This document shows, in pieces, positions 1 through 6,418 of a stretch of DNA of 8,295 bases (position 1 is the first letter of the stretch; the number at the start of each line of letters is the position of its first letter). The DNA lies in contig JBFLVQ010000433.1 in the NCBI GenBank assembly GCA_040758525.1, positions 1 through 8,295 of the forward strand. The letters are read 5' to 3'. Position numbers and translations under genes: made by a program. Under the pieces are notes generated by a model that was not told where the DNA came from, searched no databases, and saw only the letters and a program-made list of their open reading frames with translations. Source of the DNA: JBFLVQ01 sp040758525 (GTDB lineage: Bacteria; Acidobacteriota; Blastocatellia; Chloracidobacteriales; JADJPF01).

Positions 1-2
1 TG

Positions 3-1178
3 AGACGCCAGAATGAATTGTTGGAAGCCAAAATTATCCAACGCACTACGATAATAGAAGAACAGAAACAAGATCTCGCCAAGCAGAAAGAAGAACTGGC
101 GAGGAAGAATCAAGAGCTTGAGCATAAAAATATTGAGTTGTTAGAATCAAATCAGCGTGCGGATCGAATCTTTTCTGCGCTCGCAGAAGCACTACCCGGT
201 GCAGTACTGGATGGAAAATATCAATTAGGTGAGAAGATTGGTTCAGGAGGGTTTGGTGCGGTATACCATGGTACCCATTTAACACTAAAGCGTCCTATTG
301 CTGTCAAAATCTTTAAGCCTATGCCCGGTAATGATTCTGCAAAGGGTCTAGAACGTTTCCGTCTGGAAGCAATAGCAGCATCAAGAATCGATCATCCAAA
401 TGTGGTTGCTGTACTTGATTCCGGTATCTCAAGTGAAGGTATTGCCTATATAGTAATGGAGTTGCTTAAAGGGCACTCTTTGGCCAAAGAACTACAGGTA
501 AAAGGTGTCCTCACTATTAGTCGTCTGGTAGAAATTCTTCTGCCTATCTGTGATGTCTTAGCAAAGGCACATGAACTCGACTTGGTTCATCGTGACATAA
601 AGCCAGAAAATATTTTTTTGCATCAGACCGAGCAAGGTGAAATCGTTAAAGTTGTCGATTTTGGCATTGCAAAATTTGCTGAAGAAAGAGGCAAGGTTGA
701 TATTAAGGGTTTAACTTCTACCAACAATCTAATTGGCACACCCGCCTATATGGCGCCGGAGCGTATTCAATACCAAATTTATGATGGTCGCGCTGATATT
801 TATAGTTTAGGAATAATGATCTATCAGATGCTCTCTGGTCAATTACCTTTCATAGCAACCGAAGGAAATATGGTAGCAGTTTTAATTCAGCATGTCTGCG
901 AAATACCTCCTTCTCTGCGTACACTCAATCAGGCAGTTCCAGAAGATTTGGCGGAGTTGGTTATGCGCATGCTTGCTAAACAACCTGAGGAACGGCCTAC
1001 GGCAAGGGAGTTGGGAAGATGGTTAACAAAATTAACTACTCTTTTGCCTAAAGATCGTAGATCTGTTGCCAACGACTATAAAACCGAAGATATCACTGAC
1101 GAGCAAGAGTTGGAAACGTTAAAATTCGAACCAACTTTATACAATACCGAACCGAATATAAATAAGAAAAATAGTTAA
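3..1178 (+). CDS. Serine/threonine protein kinase, C-terminal part (5' end beyond the window)
   Basis: A Hanks-type Ser/Thr kinase that transfers phosphate from ATP to protein substrates. The frame is already open at base 3, so the TTG at 18 is probably internal and the true start lies upstream. Numbering from that TTG, residues 1-50 are a charged coiled coil rich in E, K and Q. The kinase domain follows: glycine loop GSGGFG (75-80), ATP-anchoring K97 in AVK, a candidate helix-C glutamate at E117, catalytic HRDIKPEN (191-198, base D193), DFG (214-216) and GTPAYMAPE (240-248). All catalytic residues are present, so it should be active. A short acidic tail ends at 386. In acidobacteria such coiled coils often join a membrane sensor (propeller plus Y_Y_Y) to the output domain. 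A sensor upstream is therefore likely but inferred. No transmembrane helix lies in the visible part. Confidence 0.95.
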   Translation, partial: RRQNELLEAKIIQRTTIIEEQKQDLAKQKEELARKNQELEHKNIELLESNQRADRIFSALAEALPGAVLDGKYQLGEKIGSGGFGAVYHGTHLTLKRPIAVKIFKPMPGNDSAKGLERFRLEAIAASRIDHPNVVAVLDSGISSEGIAYIVMELLKGHSLAKELQVKGVLTISRLVEILLPICDVLAKAHELDLVHRDIKPENIFLHQTEQGEIVKVVDFGIAKFAEERGKVDIKGLTSTNNLIGTPAYMAPERIQYQIYDGRADIYSLGIMIYQMLSGQLPFIATEGNMVAVLIQHVCEIPPSLRTLNQAVPEDLAELVMRMLAKQPEERPTARELGRWLTKLTTLLPKDRRSVANDYKTEDITDEQELETLKFEPTLYNTEPNINKKNS

Positions 1179-1218
1179 GTATATCTTGTAATTTACATTG
1201 ATAAAGTGTGTTACGCTC

Positions 1219-1493
1219 CAAATCAGCCAAACCAAATTCCCAGTCATTGCTGTACAGATGCCAATGGATCGCATTATGATTGCCGACGCTCTTCACGGTA
1301 TTGGTATCAGTAGATTGCTCTATCAGGGTAGAATGCGTTGACGCAACAACAATGGCGCGGTTAACTTGCGAAGGGAACTCTATTATCGCCTAATCCAGGC
1401 TCACTGGCTTTTCATCGCAAGCTTGGATTTACTGAAGTTGGTTGATAAGACACTAATGGCGGTAAGAAGTGCGTTAGTTTATTGGCAAAGTAG
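1219..1493 (+). pseudogene. Decayed GNAT-family acetyltransferase remnant (COG3818-like)
   Basis: No intact ORF is present, but the translated pieces line up in order with the C-terminal half of a GNAT N-acetyltransferase. Frame A (1219-1338) gives MDRIMIADALHGIGISRLLY, like the strand plus acetyl-CoA loop (RGxGIGRALY) of the family. It ends at TGA 1339. Frame B (from about 1328) gives MARLTCEGN, like the LTCEVN strand. Frame C (1389-1442) gives PNPGSLAFHRKLGFTEVG, the very typical PxNPxSxxFHxxLGFxEVG end. After TGA-TAA (1443-1448) the same frame continues DTNGGKKCVSLLAK to TAG 1491. At least two frameshifts and two in-frame stops make this a pseudogene. The N-terminal half is missing between the kinase stop and 1219. 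The match to COG3818-type proteins is from memory of the family pattern. Confidence 0.75.
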
Positions 1494-1507
1494 CTATATG
1501 TTGATAT

Positions 1508-1516
1508 GAGGTGGAG
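1508..1516 (+). promoter_or_regulatory. Ribosome binding site deciding the arginase-family start
   Basis: The stretch GAGGTGGAG contains GGAG at 1513-1516, six bases before ATG 1523. A GTG at 1511 is in the same frame but lies inside this Shine-Dalgarno sequence and has only a weak GAG before it. The ATG is therefore the preferred start. Confidence 0.6.
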
Positions 1517-1522
1517 CCGAAG

Positions 1523-2329
1523 ATGGTCAAAATTTCTCTTTTAGGAATCCCTCACGACGATAACTCCTCTTTCATGAAAGGCGCTTCCGAAGCGCCTGCG
1601 CTTATCCGCCGCGAATTGCACTCCGATGCATATAGCATGTGTAGCGAAACAGGTATCGATTTCAGTGTTGCAGGTAGAATTATAGATCATGGCGACATCC
1701 AGTTCGATAGTGCCTATGATCCGTGGGATCTCATCGAACAGAATGTGGGGCGTGCGATGAAGTCAGGCGATCCATTGATTTGCCTAGGCGGCGACCATGC
1801 CATCACGCATCCGATCTTACGCGCAGTACATCACCGTCACCCCAATCTAACCATCCTTCATATTGACGCACACCCCGATATTTACCACGCTTACCAAGGT
1901 AATCCGCGATCTCACACTTCGCCATTTGCCCGGATCATGGAAGAGCGGCTTGCAGTTCGTTTGATTCAGGTGGGGTTGCGCACTGTGAACGATCATCATC
2001 GCGAGCAATTCAAACGTTTCGAGGTCGAGGTGATCGAGGCTTCTCGCTGTGGCGAGAAACTCCGGCTCGATATCACGACCCCCGTGTATATTTCAATGGA
2101 CATAGACGCGCTAGACCCCGCCTACGCGCCTGGTGTGTCGCATAGAGAGCCTGGTGGCCTATCAACCCGTCAAGTGATCAATTTGATCCATACCATTGAC
2201 CAACCCATCGTGGCTGCTGACATTGTTGAGTATAACCCTCGTTGCGACATCTCCAACCTAACCGCGATTGTGGCTGCAAAGCTGTTGAAGGAGATTGGCG
2301 GAATGATGGTGAAGATGGCGCAAGAGTAG
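1523..2329 (+). CDS. Arginase/agmatinase-family ureohydrolase (plant-type-arginase-like)
   Basis: A manganese-dependent ureohydrolase that removes urea from arginine, agmatine or a similar guanidino substrate, acting in the cytoplasm. From ATG 1523 it is 268 residues, slightly shorter than typical arginases (about 300). The metal-site signatures are complete: GGDHAIT (89-95, ligand H92), DAHPDIY (115-121, ligands D115, H117, D119) and SMDIDALDP (191-199, ligands D193, D195). GVSHREPGG and a C-terminal VEYNPRCD follow. The DAHPDIYHAYQGN and SPFARIMEE stretches resemble plant arginases, which group near bacterial agmatinases. Substrate therefore cannot be decided from sequence, and formimino- or other guanidino-substrates remain possible. 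GTG 1511 would add four residues. It is followed after 36 bases by the VOC gene on the same strand, probably one transcript. Its GC content is clearly higher than that of the kinase before it. Confidence 0.93.
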   Translation: MVKISLLGIPHDDNSSFMKGASEAPALIRRELHSDAYSMCSETGIDFSVAGRIIDHGDIQFDSAYDPWDLIEQNVGRAMKSGDPLICLGGDHAITHPILRAVHHRHPNLTILHIDAHPDIYHAYQGNPRSHTSPFARIMEERLAVRLIQVGLRTVNDHHREQFKRFEVEVIEASRCGEKLRLDITTPVYISMDIDALDPAYAPGVSHREPGGLSTRQVINLIHTIDQPIVAADIVEYNPRCDISNLTAIVAAKLLKEIGGMMVKMAQE

Positions 2330-2365
2330 AACACTGGGAGGTACGTTCAAGAAGGAGGTTTTTAT

Positions 2366-2788
2366 ATGCGAGCTAATCGCTCCATTCCTGCATACACTGT
2401 CTTACCGGAGTTGCCGTATCCAGATGTAGCCACTGCGGTAACTTGGCTATGCAAGGTCTTCGGTTTCTCTGAGCGCCTACGGATTGCCAACCATCGTGTG
2501 CAACTCATTGTCGGCGATGGCGCTGTTATCGTAGTCGAAGGAGAAGTCCCAGTGAATGGTAGCAATAGGTGCAGTTGCGCAGTCTTGGTGCGGGTTGACT
2601 CAGTAGATCAGCATTTTGAGCGCGCCGTTCAATTTGGGGCAACCATAATTAGACCGCCAACTACTTATCCCTTTGGCGAACGACAATACACGGTTCAGGA
2701 TCTTGGTGGCCACGTTTGGACATTCTCGGAAACAGTAGCAGATATTCACCCTCAAGAGTGGGGTGGAGAGTTACTTGTGGGAATGTAA
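2366..2788 (+). CDS. VOC-family (glyoxalase/bleomycin-resistance fold) protein
   Basis: A 140-residue protein of the vicinal-oxygen-chelate superfamily, which covers glyoxalases, extradiol dioxygenases and drug-binding proteins. It is of PhnB/glyoxalase-like type. Residues 10-40 show the first beta-alpha unit (LPYPDVATAVTWLCKVFGF, like xxDVxxAxxWLxxxFGF). Residues 72-95 give the second repeat (DSVDQHFERAVQFGA). The C-terminus YTVQDLGGHVWTFSETV (108-124) is the classic DPxGHxWxF motif, followed by ADIHPQEWGG. D112, H116 and E122 are candidate metal or substrate residues. The start has a very strong Shine-Dalgarno GAAGGAGG (2351-2358), seven bases before ATG. It lies 36 bases after the arginase-family gene, so co-transcription is likely, but a shared substrate is only a guess. 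Its 3' end overlaps the tail of the opposing small gene by 18 bases. Exact activity is unknown. Confidence 0.87.
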   Translation: MRANRSIPAYTVLPELPYPDVATAVTWLCKVFGFSERLRIANHRVQLIVGDGAVIVVEGEVPVNGSNRCSCAVLVRVDSVDQHFERAVQFGATIIRPPTTYPFGERQYTVQDLGGHVWTFSETVADIHPQEWGGELLVGM

Positions 2789-3083
2789 GAAAGGAACCCG
2801 AATTGTATTAAACTCAGCAGAGCTAAACTTCTCATATAGTAATTTCCACACTTTATTAATTGGCCATATTCTGTCATTATAGGCGGAAAGTGATTTTTTA
2901 TTCAAATGCCATACTTTGTAGTAAAAACGGTTTGGAGCTAATGATGATAGATTATCTGGAGTGAAGCTCTGATATAAAGAAGTAGTAATTTTCATCAATT
3001 GTCCAACTGTCTTGTCAAAGCTCAGTACTTGCAAGTGACCTAAGTTCTTTCCAATCTAATCGGCGGATATTTTTTTGACTCAT
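2771..3083 (-). CDS. Unrecognised small protein, interrupted by a +1 frameshift
   Basis: I do not recognise this family. On the minus strand ATG 3083 follows AAAAAGGTGAG, a good Shine-Dalgarno sequence, and gives MSQKNIRRLDWKELRSLAS before stopping at TGA 3017-3015. Skipping one T at 3017 (CTT-T-GAC) enters the long frame DKTVGQLMK... to TAA 2773-2771, giving a protein of about 103 residues rich in Lys, Tyr, Trp and Leu (WHLNKKSLSAYNDR, WPINKVWKLLYEKF). Without the shift, the second frame could start only at TTG 3034 or ATG 2995 (74 residues), both poorly served by a Shine-Dalgarno sequence. No signal peptide, membrane helix or metal motif is seen. It may be a broken gene, a sequencing error, or a real +1 shift. 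The 3' end overlaps the convergent VOC gene by 18 bases. Confidence 0.45.
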
Positions 3084-3215
3084 GCTCACCTTTTTATCAA
3101 TAGTTCTCTAGTTTAGCTATCAATGTGTTTATCTATAACTGAAGAAGTGGGGCCTGAGGATATAACAATCTTTGCCGTCCAATTATATTGGTGACAATCT
3201 GCAGGAAGGTGATAA
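3084..3215. other. Divergent intergenic spacer before the receptor and the small minus gene
   Basis: This 132-base AT-rich spacer must hold the start signals for both flanking genes. ATTGATA occurs twice on the minus strand about 21 bases apart, upstream of the small gene. TATAAC (3161) and TATATT (3184) are possible -10 elements for the receptor, but neither has a matching -35 at 16-18 bases, so no promoter is called. AAGGTG just before ATG 3216 is the receptor's ribosome binding site. Confidence 0.35.
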
Positions 3216-6215
3216 ATGTTGCGAACCTTAATGCTTTGCTCATTCTGTCTGATACTATTTTCAGCATTCTGGCCGGCTAATTCATTGGTACTTGCCCAGA
3301 GCAGTTCTACCACCGGCAGTATCACAGGCACAGTAAGAGATTTGCAAGGAGCAGTAATAGTAGAGGCAACTATTACTGCCACGCAACTAGAAACTAACCT
3401 GACCCGCAATGTACAGTCAGAAGAGAATGGCACATACTATCTGGCACAATTACCACCAGGCAATTACCGGCTTAGCGTGCAAGCCGATGGTTTTGCTCCG
3501 GCAACAAAGACTTTTCCCCTTACAATTGGGGTCACTGCATTAATTGAATTTAAATTATTAGTAGCCGGCACCAGCGAAGTTATCGAAGTAACAGGCTCAA
3601 ACCTGTTAACAGAAGGGAGAACGGAAAGCAGCACCACGGTTGATCGTCAACGTATTGATAATCTGCCTATCAATCGGCGAGACTTTCTCGATTTTGCCCT
3701 AACAACACCGCGCGTTGCACCCGATCGAGTATCAAATCAAGGGATACTGGCCACCTCGGAACTCTCTTTTAATGGTCAATCGGGCCGCTTTAATAATATA
3801 ACCATTGATGGTCTGGACAATAATGATATCAGTCAGGGTGCAGTACGATCAACATTTGGCCAGGAAGCGGTGCAAGAATTCCAGGTTGTTTCTGATAGTT
3901 ACTCAGCAGAATTTGGCCGTGCTCTTGCGGGTGTAATCAACATTGTGACCAGAGTTGGTAGTAATGATCTGCATGGCAATCTTTTCTTCCTTAATCGCAA
4001 TGATAAGATCAGCGCACGTGATACATTCGCAGCCTTCCGACCACGCTATTCACAATATCAGAGCGGTGCTGTGCTGGGTGGCCCGATTAAACGTGATAAA
4101 GCATTCTTCTTTACATCTTTTGAACGCCTCTCAATCAAACAGAATAATATTGTTACAATCAGTAATGAGTCGATAAACTCGGCACAACGGCTGGGATATG
4201 CGATAAATAATGGCCCTATCCCCTTTGCGATTGGTACAACATCTCTGTTAGCACGCGCGGATCTACACCTTACTACTAAGGATTCGCTCTCACTACGCTA
4301 TAATGGTGGCTTCAATTATAATGGCGCATTTGAACCGTTCGGTGGGCTATTAAGCGAGACCAATAGTGGGCTGCAACGATTGAATGATAATTCGATCGCA
4401 GTATCTAATACTCTAATTAGCTTGGGACTCAATCTTATTAATGAAACCCGCTTTCTCTATGGCCGACGCAATCAACGCACAGTAGAACTTAATGATAATG
4501 CTGCCGTACGGTTGCTTGCTCCAGAAGGATCGATCCAGTTTGGGCATTCCAGTTTTTTGCCAGAATTTAATGAGCAGCGAATCTACCAGATTGTAAATAA
4601 TGTTACTCTCAGCCGCGCTCGCCAGCAGATTAAATTTGGTGTCGATTTTACCTATATCGATAGGCCAGGTCGTAATCAGAGTGTCTCTCTGTTTGCTGGT
4701 GGATTTGGTATTTTCGGCCCAATAGATTTCAGTGCCCTTAGTGGCATGCCCAATCTCCCCTCTTTCACCGGGCTAGAAGCGTTTGATGCCAGGCTACGTA
4801 CGCCTGTGCAACGTAGCTTTCTTACTGTGTTAGCGACGGTCTTGCCCAGTATGGTGCCAGGCTTTCCTGCCAATGTGCCACTGGCGGATCTCGCTCTGCC
4901 ACTGGCATATTTGCAAGGGTTTGGTGATACTCGTTTCTCTGTTACCACCAGACTATTTTCACTCTTTCTCCAGGATGATATTAAAGTGCGACCCAATCTG
5001 CTAATAAAAGCAGGGTTGCGCTATGATATTAACCGTGCCAAATTTACTCCTGACAACAATGGTAACTTCAGCCCACGATTGGCACTCTCTTATCGTCCCA
5101 CAGCACTACCCAAACTGAACCTACATGCTGCCTATGGCCTCTTCTTTGGTACGCCTTTTATCAGATCGACAGTGAGCGCAGCAGCCAGTAGTAGAGGACT
5201 TAATCTGCTCTTTCTACCATTTCCGGTCTCGGTATTGCCATTTGCTTTGCCTGGCCATAAATTTCCCGAATCGGATCGTTTACCAACTGGGGTTAGTCTG
5301 GTGCCGCAATTGAATATCTTTACCCAATACCAGCCCGATCTACGCAACAGCTATACTCAACAAATAAGTGTCGGCTGCGATTATTTGTTAGGCAATAACA
5401 CCACGATTTTACTCTCATACAATTATGTGCGTGGCATAAAGCTACAATCATTACGCAATATCAATGTTGTTGTACGTCCATTGCCAGGGGATGCAGTAGG
5501 CAGTCTGATCAGTGGCAGAGTCGATCCAAGCCGAGGGGACGTTTTTGAATTTGAGTCGGCCTTTGATAGCTACTATCATGGTCTGACAATCTCTATCAAT
5601 CGACGTTTTAGCAACCATTTTGGGTTATTGGCAAATTATGTCTATTCAAAATCAATCGATAATGTCGCTGATTTTAGTGTGCAAGTGACAGATCGATTCG
5701 CCAATATGCTCAATCCTGCCCTGGAACGTGGTCTCTCCGGTCAGGATGCGCGTAATCGTTTCACACTCTCAGGAAATTGGGAGCTAAGCTATATAAAAAA
5801 TCCCTTACTAGGCAATCTATATCTCTCAGCAATCGTCAATCTGCGTTCCGGTCTGCCTTACAATCTGCTGGCGGGTGTAGATGTCAATCTTGATGGCGAT
5901 CCGTCTAGCGATCGACCCACTGCACTCGGTCGCAATGCTGGCATTACTCCAGGTTTTGCTAGTTTTGATCTACGATTAACACGCATTATGACAATCAGAG
6001 AGAAGTATCAGCTACAAGGATTTGTTGAAGTCTTCAATCTTTTAAACCGCGTCAATATCAGCCCTAATGATATTGACCGTACTTTTCCTCCTGATGCACA
6101 GGGCAATTTTCAGTTACCCTCACAGCAGGATGGGCGCTATATAATCACACCGGATCGCTATCGAGGAGCATTCCCACCACGCCAATTTCAACTAGGTGTA
6201 CGCTTAACTTTTTAG
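3216..6215 (+). CDS. Oar-type TonB-dependent outer-membrane receptor with carboxypeptidase regulatory-like domain
   Basis: A 999-residue outer-membrane protein of the large TonB-dependent receptor group expanded in acidobacteria, thought to import or bind large ligands such as glycans or peptides. Residues 1-27 are a signal peptide (hydrophobic LCLILFSAFW-like core, probable cleavage after VLA). Residues 34-126 are a carboxypeptidase-regulatory-like beta domain, from GSITGTVRD through NGTYYLAQLPPGNYRLSV. The plug follows (about 135-250), with DRQRIDNLPINRRDF, ITIDGLDNND and VQEFQVVSDSYSAEFGRA. The remainder is a beta-barrel with many alternating strands (LFLQDDIKVRPNLLIKAGLRYD) and a terminal aromatic, LTF. 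No clear TonB box is seen. The start ATG has AAGGTG seven to eight bases before it. No tonB, exbB or exbD is nearby, so energy must come from elsewhere in the genome. The ligand cannot be told. The frame is intact over the full expected length. Confidence 0.95.
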   Translation: MLRTLMLCSFCLILFSAFWPANSLVLAQSSSTTGSITGTVRDLQGAVIVEATITATQLETNLTRNVQSEENGTYYLAQLPPGNYRLSVQADGFAPATKTFPLTIGVTALIEFKLLVAGTSEVIEVTGSNLLTEGRTESSTTVDRQRIDNLPINRRDFLDFALTTPRVAPDRVSNQGILATSELSFNGQSGRFNNITIDGLDNNDISQGAVRSTFGQEAVQEFQVVSDSYSAEFGRALAGVINIVTRVGSNDLHGNLFFLNRNDKISARDTFAAFRPRYSQYQSGAVLGGPIKRDKAFFFTSFERLSIKQNNIVTISNESINSAQRLGYAINNGPIPFAIGTTSLLARADLHLTTKDSLSLRYNGGFNYNGAFEPFGGLLSETNSGLQRLNDNSIAVSNTLISLGLNLINETRFLYGRRNQRTVELNDNAAVRLLAPEGSIQFGHSSFLPEFNEQRIYQIVNNVTLSRARQQIKFGVDFTYIDRPGRNQSVSLFAGGFGIFGPIDFSALSGMPNLPSFTGLEAFDARLRTPVQRSFLTVLATVLPSMVPGFPANVPLADLALPLAYLQGFGDTRFSVTTRLFSLFLQDDIKVRPNLLIKAGLRYDINRAKFTPDNNGNFSPRLALSYRPTALPKLNLHAAYGLFFGTPFIRSTVSAAASSRGLNLLFLPFPVSVLPFALPGHKFPESDRLPTGVSLVPQLNIFTQYQPDLRNSYTQQISVGCDYLLGNNTTILLSYNYVRGIKLQSLRNINVVVRPLPGDAVGSLISGRVDPSRGDVFEFESAFDSYYHGLTISINRRFSNHFGLLANYVYSKSIDNVADFSVQVTDRFANMLNPALERGLSGQDARNRFTLSGNWELSYIKNPLLGNLYLSAIVNLRSGLPYNLLAGVDVNLDGDPSSDRPTALGRNAGITPGFASFDLRLTRIMTIREKYQLQGFVEVFNLLNRVNISPNDIDRTFPPDAQGNFQLPSQQDGRYIITPDRYRGAFPPRQFQLGVRLTF

Positions 6216-6364
6216 TAGTAAAAGCAGCAGTTAGTGGATGCTACCTCATATCTGCAATGTAGAAGAAAGCTCTATGAAAGAAGATGTGTGCGCCAAGCGA
6301 AGCTATGCATTTCTAATGTGATAGATGAGAAGTGGTTCGAGATCATAAATTCATCACTGATGAT

Positions 6365-6391
6365 GATATACCTATATCTGGTATCGTTTTT
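6365..6391 (+). terminator. Weak candidate rho-independent terminator in the convergent gap
   Basis: The 203-base gap between the receptor stop and the opposing gene holds no supported gene. ATACC (6368-6372) pairs with GGTAT (6380-6384) around a seven-base loop, and a five-T run (6387-6391) follows two bases later. The stem is short and AT-rich, and it sits about 150 bases beyond the receptor stop. A separate TCATCA/TGATGA hairpin (6351-6366) lies just before it. Confidence 0.22.
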
Positions 6392-6418
6392 CCAAATTGA
6401 CAGAAGAAGGATAATTAC

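Noticed and set aside
1186..1200. Small palindrome TGTAATTTACA after the kinase
   Set aside because: The stem is five AT-rich pairs with no T run and no second copy, so neither a terminator nor an operator can be supported.
1093..1296. Minus-strand ORF of 67 codons across the kinase end
   Set aside because: It runs antisense to the kinase tail and the GNAT relic, has no recognisable domain, and both overlapping + strand readings are better supported.
3161..3189. TATAAC and TATATT as receptor promoter -10 boxes
   Set aside because: No acceptable -35 element lies at the expected distance, and such hexamers are common in this AT-rich spacer.
3113..3433. Minus-strand ORF over the receptor start
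   Set aside because: It is antisense to the signal peptide and the carboxypeptidase-like domain of a clearly real gene and shows no domain of its own.
6351..6366. TCATCA/TGATGA hairpin with a CTGA loop
   Set aside because: It is short and AT-rich, has no T run directly after it on either strand, and could arise by chance from the TGA repeats.
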